Shown here: in pieces, positions 1 to 6,497 of the stretch
Position numbering within the stretch: the stretch's first letter is position 1
How the letters are laid out: every line of letters starts with the position of its first letter
Position numbers and translations under genes: made by a program
Assembly: GCA_038251625.1 (NCBI GenBank)
Contig: JBBSBE010000092.1
Location: 1-15,922, forward strand
Length of the DNA: 15,922 nucleotides
Reading direction: 5' to 3'
Origin: JBBQXK01 sp038251625
Lineage (GTDB): Bacteria; Pseudomonadota; Alphaproteobacteria; Rhodobacterales; Rhodobacteraceae
Notes under the pieces: generated by a model
What the model was told of the DNA's origin: nothing
Databases searched by the model: none
What the model saw: only the letters and a program-made list of their open reading frames with translations

Positions 1-606
1 CACGCCGTCCAGCCCCAGATGCCCGATGTAAGGCTCGGACGTGATAAAGGTCATCGGTACCCGGTCGCGCACCTTTGCATCGCGCAAGGCTTTGTCGAGG
101 ATGAAGGCAAATTCATAGGCCGGACCAAAGCACGACGCGCCCTGCACCGCCCCGATCACCACCGGTCCGGGGTTTGCGATCAGGGCATCGACCGCCAGTT
201 TCGTCTGCAAGGCGTGGTCGATGTGGCAGATGGACTGGGTATGGGCTGCCGGGCCGAAGCCCTCGATCTCGTCAAAGGCAAGGTCGGGGCCGGTCGCGAT
301 TACCAGATAGTCATAGCTGACCGAAGTGCCGTCGTTCAGTTCGATCCGCCTGTCGGCCGGGTGCAGACGTTTTGCACCCTGCGGATGCAACGCGATGCGT
401 CTCTTGGCAAAGACCGCCTCCAGATCGACTTCGACCGCCGCCCGGTCGCGCCAGCCGACGCCGACCCAGGGGTTCGACGGCACGAAATGAAAACGGCTGC
501 CGTTCGAGACGACCGATACCGAATGATCTGCCCCCAGCTTGTCCCGCAATTCATAGGCCGCGATCGTGCCGCCAAGACCAGCGCCGAGCACCACAACATG
601 CGCCAT
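1..606 (-). CDS. sqr: Sulfide:quinone oxidoreductase, bacterial AfSQR-like type (3' end outside window)
   Basis: FAD-dependent membrane-associated enzyme that oxidises sulfide and passes electrons to quinone. Only the first 202 residues are in the window. The start at 606 is chosen because GGAG lies 6 nt upstream; an in-frame ATG at 618 would add MEIL. Seen: the Rossmann motif GAGLGG at residues 8-13, the second dinucleotide-fold strand YLVIATGP near 100-107, and GASCFGPAYEF around 156-166, a signature I associate with the Acidithiobacillus ferrooxidans type of SQR. Cys127 and Cys159 lie 32 residues apart, matching Cys128/Cys160 of that enzyme; the third redox cysteine (about 356) would be beyond the window edge. 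It differs from the second, type II SQR in the fusion gene at 8335-10014. An FNR-type box lies upstream at 711-728. Family assignment is strong; substrate is inferred. Confidence 0.85.
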   Translation of the reverse strand, partial: MAHVVVLGAGLGGTIAAYELRDKLGADHSVSVVSNGSRFHFVPSNPWVGVGWRDRAAVEVDLEAVFAKRRIALHPQGAKRLHPADRRIELNDGTSVSYDYLVIATGPDLAFDEIEGFGPAAHTQSICHIDHALQTKLAVDALIANPGPVVIGAVQGASCFGPAYEFAFILDKALRDAKVRDRVPMTFITSEPYIGHLGLDGV

Positions 607-710
607 CAGGATCTCCATTGAAAAGCCGGACAGGGCCTGACCGATCCCGGGATTCCCCGCTGCACCACCGCAAAGGGTTGCGCATAAGATACTGCATCGG
701 GCCGCAGCCG

Positions 711-728
711 CATTGATCTGGATCAATG
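711..728 (-). promoter_or_regulatory. FNR/FnrL-type box for sqr
   Basis: The sequence CATTGATCTGGATCAATG is a perfect palindrome with 8-nt arms and contains the full FNR consensus TTGAT-N4-ATCAA (713-726). On the minus strand a -10-like hexamer TATCTT lies at 691-686. Its first base is 28.5 nt from the box centre, which puts the box near -41 relative to a start site around 679, the standard class II activator position. No comparable -10 is visible at the matching place on the plus strand, so the box probably serves sqr and not the devBCA genes. The remaining intergenic sequence (729-898) holds no gene I can support. Confidence 0.75.
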
Positions 729-898
729 CCTTGCCGGGCCATCCAGGGCAGAAGCGGCATCAGTTCCGAACGGCGCAAGGCACGATGTCGAAGGCCCTCG
801 TCGTTCGGCCTTGTCCGATCTGGGGCGCTGTCGACCGGTGGAAAGCAAGGCCATCTCTACGCGATGATACATCTGGATGTCCCTGATCCGAGGATAGC

Positions 899-2128
899 AT
901 GACCGAACCACCAGTCGCCGATCTTCCGCTTGAGGTGGTCCGCCACGATTTCGCCGAGGCGCATCCGCCGTCCCGCCGTTTTCGGTTCCGGCGCCAATAC
1001 CTACTGGTCCTGCTTTTGCCCGTCTTCATGTTCAGCGGCGGCGTGATCGGGATGTATTTCCAGCCCCCACCGCTTCAGAAGTTCTTCGCTCTGACCGGAT
1101 GGCAGCCGGGCGATGGGTCGCAAACGCCGATTGCGCTGCCACCCGATATCGACTTGCCGCCCGAGATGGTGGAAACCATGCAGGCGACCGATGTCGTCGG
1201 CCTGGCGCGTCTGATGCCGCGCGGCGATGTGTCGATCGTGGCCCCGCCTTATGGCGCAGGGGATGCACGGATCGCAGAGCTTCTGGTGTCCACCGGCGAC
1301 CGTGTCGAGAAAGGCAGCGTCGTTGCACGGCTGGACAATGAGGGGGCGCTGGAAAGTGCGGTGCTGATGGCCGAAGCCAACGTCGCGGTTCGCCAGGCGG
1401 CATTGATGCAGACCCGGGCTGCCGTGCTTAATAGCGAAGGTGAGGCGCAGGCCGCGCTGGAACAGGCGCAGATCGCCGCCACCGAGGCGGCAGCGGACCA
1501 TCTGCGCACACAGGAGTTGTTCCAACGCGGTGTGACCACGCAGGCGGCGCTCGATGCCTCAGCCGCCGCTGAACGCCAGAGTGCACTTTCGGTGCAGAAG
1601 GCGCAGGCGACATTGGCTCGCTTTACCGGTGAAGGCGTGGACATGCAGCCCGATGTGGTCGTGGCCGCCCGCAATCTTGACGCGGCGGATGCGGATCTTG
1701 CCCGCGCCCACAGCGATCTTGCCCGAGCGGCGGTTCTGGCCCCGGTCAGCGGTGTTATCCTTGACGTTCTCGCCCACGCGGGGGAACGCCCTCCCGCCGC
1801 CGGGATCATGCAGATGGGTGATACCGATCAGATGATGGCCGAGGTCGAGGTCTATCAGGACCGCATCGGTGCGGTCGCCGTCGGCCAGCCGGTCGAACTG
1901 GTTGCCGTTGCCATCGGCCAGACCCTTCAGGGCCGTGTTCTATCAATCGGGCTGATGGTAGGCCAACAAGGGTTGGTCTCGGATGACACCGCAGCGAATA
2001 CCGATGCCCGCGTCATCACCGCTATGGTCGAGCTTGACGCCAGATCGTCGGCCATCGCGGCCCGGTTTACCAACCTTGAAGTGATCGCCCGGATCGACAC
2101 GCGGGCTGCCGCACGGGCCAGCGAATGA
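899..2128 (+). CDS. devB: DevB-type (HlyD family) ABC-exporter membrane fusion protein
   Basis: Periplasmic adaptor that links an inner-membrane ABC exporter to an outer-membrane channel. The 409-residue protein has a cytoplasmic N-terminal tail rich in arginine (26-32), one transmembrane helix at about 34-54, and then the split barrel-sandwich (biotinyl-lipoyl-like) domain: the first half includes APPYGAGDARI and LLVSTGDRVEKGSVVARLDNE, the second half VLAPVSGVILDV. Between them lies a long alanine- and glutamine-rich coiled-coil hairpin, followed by a C-terminal beta-barrel region. GAGG sits 5 nt or so before the ATG. The TGA overlaps the start of the permease gene (ATGA), so translation is probably coupled. 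The order fusion protein-permease-ATPase is that of the DevBCA family. The exported substrate cannot be read from the sequence. Confidence 0.85.
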   Translation: MTEPPVADLPLEVVRHDFAEAHPPSRRFRFRRQYLLVLLLPVFMFSGGVIGMYFQPPPLQKFFALTGWQPGDGSQTPIALPPDIDLPPEMVETMQATDVVGLARLMPRGDVSIVAPPYGAGDARIAELLVSTGDRVEKGSVVARLDNEGALESAVLMAEANVAVRQAALMQTRAAVLNSEGEAQAALEQAQIAATEAAADHLRTQELFQRGVTTQAALDASAAAERQSALSVQKAQATLARFTGEGVDMQPDVVVAARNLDAADADLARAHSDLARAAVLAPVSGVILDVLAHAGERPPAAGIMQMGDTDQMMAEVEVYQDRIGAVAVGQPVELVAVAIGQTLQGRVLSIGLMVGQQGLVSDDTAANTDARVITAMVELDARSSAIAARFTNLEVIARIDTRAAARASE

Positions 2129-3297
2129 GCCGACTGCTGCAATGGCTGTTCGGGCGCCTGCCGATCGGCTGGTTGCAACTGACCCACAGCCGGACCCGCT
2201 TTGTCGCTGCCTTGTCGGGTGTGGCCTTCGCCAACGTGCTGGTTTTCGTGCAACTTGGCATCATGGGTTCGATGGCCACGGCCACGCTGAAACCTTACGG
2301 GTTCTTTCAGTCCGACATCATGATTTCTGCCTCGGATGCCAATTCGATGACCGAAGGCGGCAACGTAGCGCGGCAGTGGCTGTTTCAGGCGCTTGCAGAC
2401 CCGGAGGTGACGGGCGGCACCGGTCTTTATGTGGCGAACGTCAGCTGGGCACGTCCGACGAAGACCTTGTCGCTGACCACCTATGGCATTGACCCAACTC
2501 TGCCCGCGTTTCTGTCGCCCGCCATGGCCAGCAAGACCGGAACGTTGCAATTGCAGAACGCAGGCATCCTCGACATGTTCAGCCGTGGCCTGCCGCGCGA
2601 AGAGGCCGCCGCGATCCGCCCGCAAACCCCAACCTCGTTCGAGGTGACGGGTACCACGCTGACACTTTACGACACGTTTCAGGGCGGCGGCGGGTTTGGC
2701 GGCGATGGGTTCATGATGGTGTCGGACCAGACCTTCCTGACCCTGTTTCCCGCCCGCAGGTCTGCCGCCCCCGACCATATCCTGCTGCAGATCGCGCCTG
2801 GAGCAAACGCCGAAGCAGTTGCGGCCCGGCTGCGCGATCTGATCTCGGACAAGACCCTGCGCATCCGCAGCTATGCGCAAGCCGCCGCCGAAGATCTGAG
2901 CTATCAACAGACCCGGCGCCCGACCGGGATCATCTTCGGCTTTGGCGTGATCATCGGCATACTGGTGGGCATCGTGATCGTCTATCAGGTGCTGTCCACC
3001 GATGTGGCGGATCACCTGAGCGAATACGCCACCTTCAAGGCGATGGGTTACCCCCAGCGGTTCTTTCTGGGCATCGTGTTCGAAGAAGCGCTGATCCTTG
3101 CCATTCTGGGCTTTGTTCCGGGGTTCATCGTGGCAAGCGGATTGCTGGCGGGGATGAAGAAGGCGACGACCCTGCCGCTGGCCATGACAGCGAACATGGC
3201 GGGCATGGTGTTTGTCGGCACATTGATTGCCTGCACGATTTCGGGTGCCATCGCCACACGGCGGTTGGCGGCAGCCGATCCTGCCGATCTGTTCTAA
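2125..3297 (+). CDS. devC: DevC-type ABC transporter permease (FtsX/MacB fold)
   Basis: Inner-membrane subunit of the DevBCA-like exporter, 390 residues. The N-terminal region around 12-50 (WLQLTHSRTRFVAALSGVAF, then a first membrane helix) is typical of DevC proteins. A large periplasmic domain follows (about 50-265). Three C-terminal membrane helices come next, starting at GIIFGFGVIIGILVGIVIVY, then the segment around FEEALILAILGFVPGFIVAS, then GMVFVGTLIACTISGAI; this is the FtsX-like topology. The start codon overlaps the stop of the fusion-protein gene by 4 nt, and the ATPase gene follows after 9 nt, so the three are one operon. FtsX-type exporters with a separate ATPase usually work mechanically on periplasmic substrates; the substrate here is unknown. 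Confidence 0.85.
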   Translation: MSRLLQWLFGRLPIGWLQLTHSRTRFVAALSGVAFANVLVFVQLGIMGSMATATLKPYGFFQSDIMISASDANSMTEGGNVARQWLFQALADPEVTGGTGLYVANVSWARPTKTLSLTTYGIDPTLPAFLSPAMASKTGTLQLQNAGILDMFSRGLPREEAAAIRPQTPTSFEVTGTTLTLYDTFQGGGGFGGDGFMMVSDQTFLTLFPARRSAAPDHILLQIAPGANAEAVAARLRDLISDKTLRIRSYAQAAAEDLSYQQTRRPTGIIFGFGVIIGILVGIVIVYQVLSTDVADHLSEYATFKAMGYPQRFFLGIVFEEALILAILGFVPGFIVASGLLAGMKKATTLPLAMTANMAGMVFVGTLIACTISGAIATRRLAAADPADLF

Positions 3298-3306
3298 GGG
3301 GGCCCC

Positions 3307-4032
3307 GTGTCAAAGGATAACCCCATTGCCGTAACTGGCCTGAACCACTGGTTCGGCACTGGCGAAGCCCGCAAGCAGGCGATCTATGATGTAAAACTGC
3401 AGGTGAAACGCGGTAGCCTGACCGTTCTGATGGGCCCGTCGGGGTCAGGCAAGACCACGGTGCTGACCCTGATGGGCTGCCTTCGTGATGTGCAGGATGG
3501 CTCTGTCAGGTTGTTGGACCACGAATTGAAAGGCGCGAACCGCGCCCTGAACGAGGCGCTTCGGCGCAGGCTGGGCTTCATCTTCCAGGCCCACAACCTG
3601 CACGGCAGCCTGACCGCCCTGCAAAACGTGCTGATGGGGCTGCAGGTGCATGGCCTTACCGACCGAAAGACGCAAGAGGTGGCCGCCCGCCACGCCTTGT
3701 CGCTCGTGGGGCTGGCGGACCGGATGGATTACCTGCCCGCAAACCTCTCGGGCGGGCAGAAGCAGCGCGTCGCGGTCGCGCGTGCACTGGTCGGAAACCC
3801 TGAGGTGATCTTTGCTGACGAGCCCACGGCTGCGCTGGACAGCGAAAGTGGTATGATCGTAGTCAAGATGCTGAAAAAGCTGGGACAATTGCGCGGCACC
3901 ACCACAGTCATGGTGACCCATGACAATCGCATTCTGGAAATGGCCGATCGGATCATCACTCTTGAAGACGGGCGCATTGTGCGTGATACGGCGCCGTTCG
4001 CTCCGTTGTCAGCCGCGAAACCCGCGTCCTGA
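3307..4032 (+). CDS. devA: DevA-type ABC transporter ATP-binding protein
   Basis: Cytoplasmic ATPase that powers the exporter, 241 residues, the usual length for a stand-alone DevA/LolD/MacB-type subunit. Visible motifs: Walker A GPSGSGKTT at 43-51, a Q-loop at FIFQAHNL (91-98), the ABC signature LSGGQKQR at 147-154, Walker B VIFADEP at 167-173 and the H-loop VTHD with His205. The start is a GTG at 3307, with AAGGGGG just after the stop of the permease gene acting as ribosome-binding site; there is no in-frame ATG nearby. It is the last gene of the three-gene operon; the next gene begins 222 nt downstream behind its own FNR-type promoter. Confidence 0.9.
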   Translation: MSKDNPIAVTGLNHWFGTGEARKQAIYDVKLQVKRGSLTVLMGPSGSGKTTVLTLMGCLRDVQDGSVRLLDHELKGANRALNEALRRRLGFIFQAHNLHGSLTALQNVLMGLQVHGLTDRKTQEVAARHALSLVGLADRMDYLPANLSGGQKQRVAVARALVGNPEVIFADEPTAALDSESGMIVVKMLKKLGQLRGTTTVMVTHDNRILEMADRIITLEDGRIVRDTAPFAPLSAAKPAS

Positions 4033-4096
4033 CCTGCAAAATTGCTGCAACCGCCGCAATCCGGGAATGATGAAAATAGGGCGCCTCACCTTCGCC

Positions 4097-4115
4097 GCTA
4101 TGCCGGGATCATAGC
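4097..4115 (+). other. Small hairpin after devA
   Basis: GCTATG and CATAGC form a perfect 6-bp stem around a 7-nt loop, 65 nt downstream of the devA stop. There is no T-run after it, only a pyrimidine-rich stretch (cctcgcttcctcc). It could mark the 3' end of the devBCA transcript or protect it, but it does not meet the criteria for an intrinsic terminator. Confidence 0.3.
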
Positions 4116-4174
4116 CCTCGCTTCCTCCAAGACGACAAAGCTATCCGGGGCGGTCATTCGAAAGCCTATTCAAG

Positions 4175-4215
4175 TTGATCCATGTCAAGGCGACATCGAT
4201 CCGGCCCGGTATGAC
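4175..4215 (+). promoter_or_regulatory. FNR-type box and -10 for the 4255 gene
   Basis: TTGAT-CCAT-GTCAA at 4175-4188 matches the FNR/DNR consensus TTGAT-N4-ATCAA at nine of ten defined positions. A -10-like hexamer TATGAC lies at 4210-4215. Its first base is 28.5 nt from the box centre, exactly the distance seen at the sqr promoter (711-728). The predicted start site is near 4222, leaving a leader of about 33 nt that holds the ribosome-binding site AGAGGAAA at 4243-4250. Oxygen- or nitric-oxide-responsive control by an FNR/CRP-family activator is inferred. Confidence 0.6.
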
Positions 4216-4254
4216 GGACTAGTAAAGAATTCACTGAGCCAAAGAGGAAAAGCC

Positions 4255-4965
4255 ATGAACCGGATTCTTGCCACCACTCTCATTCTATCACTTGGAGCGG
4301 CCCCGGCTCTGGCCGGTGCCGTAGCGGAATTCGAAACGGCCTACAACACGGCCTACGCCAACTATCGCACCGCGCTTTTCGCCACAAACTCGGGCGATGG
4401 CACAAAGTCTGGCGGCGCGCTCAAGCAATTTGACGGCACCTGGACCGAGCTTGCAGCGCAATACCGTGCAAACCCACCACCGCAGTTCGAGGACGATCCT
4501 CTGTGGGGCCAAACCGTTGAGGAGGTCACTTCCCTGCTCGACCAAGCCAAAACACAGGCCACCGCCGGTGACCTGCCCACCGCGCATGCCACATTGGAAG
4601 AGATTCGCGAGGCGCTTGGCGTCTTGCATGCACGCAACAACGTCGAAACGCTTTCTGACCGCATGAATGCCTACCATGCCGAGATGGAAGTGATCCTTGG
4701 CATGGACATGACCAATCTGGACGCGGCGGCAAAGCAAAACTTGCTCGAGCATTCGGCGGTGCTGGCCTATTTGGCCGCAGACGTACTGTCGGCTCCGCCT
4801 GCCGAGCTAATCGAAAATCCCGAGTTTGGAACGCTCGCTATCGGCTTGCAGACATCGGTTGACCAGTTCGTAGCCGCAGCCCGTGTCGGCGACGACGCGG
4901 CCCTACTGGCATCGGTTAGGGCCCTGAAGGTGCCATATTCAAAGCTATTCTTGAAGTTCGGGTAA
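4255..4965 (+). CDS. Secreted all-helical protein, two cytochrome c'/b562-like units without heme motifs
   Basis: I do not recognise a named family. The 236-residue protein starts with a clear Sec signal peptide (MNRILATTLILSLGAAPALA, cleavage after ALA), so it is periplasmic. The ATG at 4255 has AGAGGAAA in front; the open frame extends further upstream but without a better start. The mature part appears to be two repeats. Around residues 80-135 PP-x-EDDP-x-x-G is followed by a long helix, DQ, AxxGD and a final helix. Around 182-236 APPAELIENP-x-x-G is followed by the same elements including DQ and ARVGD. This pattern recalls the last two helices of cytochrome b562, c' or c556. There is no CXXCH; HARNN (about 129-133) and H-rich spots may bind metal. 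It lies convergent to a cytochrome b561 remnant and is preceded by an FNR-type box, which suggests a redox or metal role, but this is inference. Confidence 0.75.
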   Translation: MNRILATTLILSLGAAPALAGAVAEFETAYNTAYANYRTALFATNSGDGTKSGGALKQFDGTWTELAAQYRANPPPQFEDDPLWGQTVEEVTSLLDQAKTQATAGDLPTAHATLEEIREALGVLHARNNVETLSDRMNAYHAEMEVILGMDMTNLDAAAKQNLLEHSAVLAYLAADVLSAPPAELIENPEFGTLAIGLQTSVDQFVAAARVGDDAALLASVRALKVPYSKLFLKFG

Positions 4966-5122
4966 GGCGTGATCCGCTTTCAGTGCTGTCACAGACGGGG
5001 CCAGAAACCAGAAGCCTGAAGGATCCGCCAGCGCCGCGCAACCAACGTGTGCCGACCGACTTGGCAAGCCGGACTTTCCATTTCCAGATAGAGGGGACAC
5101 CCGCCATCCAGTGCCTGACGCC

Positions 5123-5260
5123 CTAATTTGGCTTCAGCATATGCATCAGCAGACCGTCCTTGCGCCAGAACTGGTGATAAAGCGACGCGGCGAGATGAAG
5201 CGCGATCAGGCCGATGAACACGAGCTTGGTAAACGTGTGCCACTCGGCGTTGTAGCAGAA
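5123..5260 (-). pseudogene. C-terminal fragment of a cytochrome b561 gene
   Basis: Read on the minus strand this frame gives NAEWHTFTKLVFIGLIALH, then LAASLYHQFWRKDGLLMHM and a stop at 5123-5125. It is the last transmembrane helix and tail of a bacterial di-haem cytochrome b561. The two histidines (WH and LH) are 14 residues apart, the same spacing as the haem ligands His141 and His155 of E. coli CybB, and LYHQF-x-RKDGLL is a hallmark of the family. Everything N-terminal is missing: about 30 bp further upstream the sequence becomes the end of an IS element, and beyond that lies the methyltransferase gene, with no b561 N-terminus. The gene was therefore cut by insertion plus deletion. The 157 bp between this stop and the end of the 4255 gene hold nothing I recognise. 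Confidence 0.8.
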
Positions 5261-5287
5261 CTGAGTCGTGAGGCGTGACGCCCCCAT

Positions 5288-5827
5288 GCCCCGTTGGGTT
5301 CATGCCACACGGACGATCTCGGCGGTGCGGGGTGCGTTGAAGCGGTTTATCAGTGCGACGCGGATCTGGATCTAGGCAGTATGGCTGCCCGTGCTGTCGA
5401 CGAGCAGCTTCAGAGGCCCATCGGCATGCCGGTAGGGGACCTGGACCGCCAGCGTCCTCTGCCGAAGGCACAGAGTTGTGTAATCCGGTACGGTCCAGTC
5501 AAGGTTAGCCAACTTCAGCAGGCTGGCCACCATCCCGGTCGTCTGCCTGAGCGGCAGCTTGAACAGGAACTTGATCGTCAGGCAGAACTGGATCGCGGCG
5601 TCGGAGAAAACAGCAGGGCGACCGGGACCGCCGTTATGCGGCGCGAGCCAGGTCATGTCCTTGTCCAGCCAGATCAATAGCGACCCGCGCTTGCGCAGCG
5701 AGGCTGTGTAACTGGACCAGTTCGTCGTGCGGTAGCGGGCAGGTGATGAATTGCTCATGCCACCCGTCTAACCGCATGGATTCGCGAAGGGAATCCTCCA
5801 CGGTCAGAGTTCTGAAACAACGCCCCC
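5288..5827 (-). mobile_element. Degenerate IS5-family insertion sequence
   Basis: About 540 bp, well short of the 800-900 bp usual for this group. The ends carry imperfect inverted repeats: reading inward, CGTTGTTTCAGAAC from the right end (about 5822 down) and CGTTGGGTTCATGCC from the left end (about 5292 up). Between them is a broken transposase. The right end stops about 2 bp from the stop codon of the methyltransferase gene, and the left end abuts a cytochrome b561 remnant. Exact boundaries are uncertain and no target-site duplication is visible, as expected if a deletion removed one flank. Confidence 0.65.
5300..5758 (-). pseudogene. IS5-family transposase, internally deleted and with a nonsense codon
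   Basis: The N-terminal part (MSNSSPARYRTTNWSSYTAS, then RKRGSLLIWLDKDM, GRPAVFSDAAIQFCLTIK and LDWTVPDYTTLCLRQ) is the standard start of IS5/IS1031-like transposases and runs to LLVDSTG, the first catalytic aspartate. After four residues comes a TAG at 5372-5374, and the same frame then continues with IQIRVALINRFNAP and AEIVRVA to a TGA at 5300-5302, which is how these proteins normally end. About 130 residues, including the other catalytic acids, are gone without loss of frame. The TAG stands where related proteins have Glu (TAE-IQIR), so it is probably a later GAG-to-TAG change. The product cannot be active. Confidence 0.8.
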
Positions 5828-5829
5828 GG

Positions 5830-6426
5830 TCAGGGCCGCCGCTGCGCCACGAAGTCAATCAATGCAGACCGACCGACATGGCGACTGCCTTCGGAAAGTT
5901 CGGCCTCGTATTCTTCAAGGCGCAAGATATCGAGGTCCCTGAAACGATCTGCGAGAAGATCGGCTGTGTAGAGGTTTTCCAGGTTGCGGGGCCCAGCCGT
6001 GTCGTGGGCAAGCTGGGCGGGCGTGTAGCCGTGGACAAGCAGCAAACCGCCGGGTGCGAGTGCGCGGATCATCCCGGCAAAGATCGCGTCTCGCAAGGCG
6101 GGGCCAGCGAATTGGAAAAAGATGCCGACCACGACATCGTACTGTCGGGCATCCCAGTTCCAGGTGGCAATATCGGCAACATGGAAATTCACCGTGACGG
6201 CCCGAGCGTCTGCCAGTTCCTGCGCCTTGCCCACGGCCACGTCAGAGGCGTCCATCGCCATCACCTGAAGCCCCTGCTCAGCCAGAAAGACCGAATTCCG
6301 CCCATCTCCGTCGGCCACACAAAGTGCTGTCTGACCGGCGACGAGGCGACCCGCTTCGCGGCGCAGGAAGGCGGCCGGATCGGTTCCGAACAGATAGCCG
6401 GGGGCCTTGTAACGGTCATTCCACAT
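5830..6426 (-). CDS. Class I SAM-dependent methyltransferase (TehB-like)
   Basis: Soluble 198-residue methyltransferase starting MWNDRYK at 6426. Motif I is VADGDGRNSVFLAEQG (38-52), followed by the acidic end of strand 2 (MAMDAS, 56-61), VADIATWNW (83-91) and the motif around ALAPGGLLLVHGY (122-134). Family members with GDGRNS and a C-terminal EG-x-RH-x-GRSAL segment include TehB-like and thiol/chalcogen methyltransferases. The gene is last in the sulfide operon, 71 nt behind the SulP gene, with only a weak purine-rich ribosome-binding site (AAAAAGGG). The context makes methylation of a sulfur (or selenium/tellurium) compound a reasonable guess; the sequence does not prove it. Its stop codon is almost touched by the IS remnant, so any downstream operon genes have been separated from it or lost. 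Confidence 0.75.
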   Translation of the reverse strand: MWNDRYKAPGYLFGTDPAAFLRREAGRLVAGQTALCVADGDGRNSVFLAEQGLQVMAMDASDVAVGKAQELADARAVTVNFHVADIATWNWDARQYDVVVGIFFQFAGPALRDAIFAGMIRALAPGGLLLVHGYTPAQLAHDTAGPRNLENLYTADLLADRFRDLDILRLEEYEAELSEGSRHVGRSALIDFVAQRRP

Positions 6427-6497
6427 GTTCGGCCCTTTTTCTGAGATCGGTGTGCAATCGTTGTCCTGGCAAGTTGGACCGGTCCTTTGCGTGTGGA

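Noticed and set aside
19..621. 200-codon plus-strand open frame opposite the partial SQR
   Set aside because: The minus strand carries a clear SQR with Rossmann and cysteine motifs; the plus frame is a shadow.
1927..3015. 362-codon minus-strand open frame opposite devB/devC
   Set aside because: Shadow of the exporter genes; no domain and no plausible ribosome-binding site or operon context.
4097..4115. Intrinsic terminator for devBCA
   Set aside because: The stem is only 6 bp and no T-run follows; kept only as a hairpin.
4042..4254. Upstream extension of the 4255 gene by 71 codons
   Set aside because: It would run across the FNR box and -10 and would bury the signal peptide inside the protein. 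The ATG at 4255 has a good ribosome-binding site and starts the signal peptide.
4989..5471. 160-codon minus-strand open frame covering the b561 fragment and IS end
   Set aside because: It is in a different frame from both recognisable remnants, and its translation matches nothing I know.
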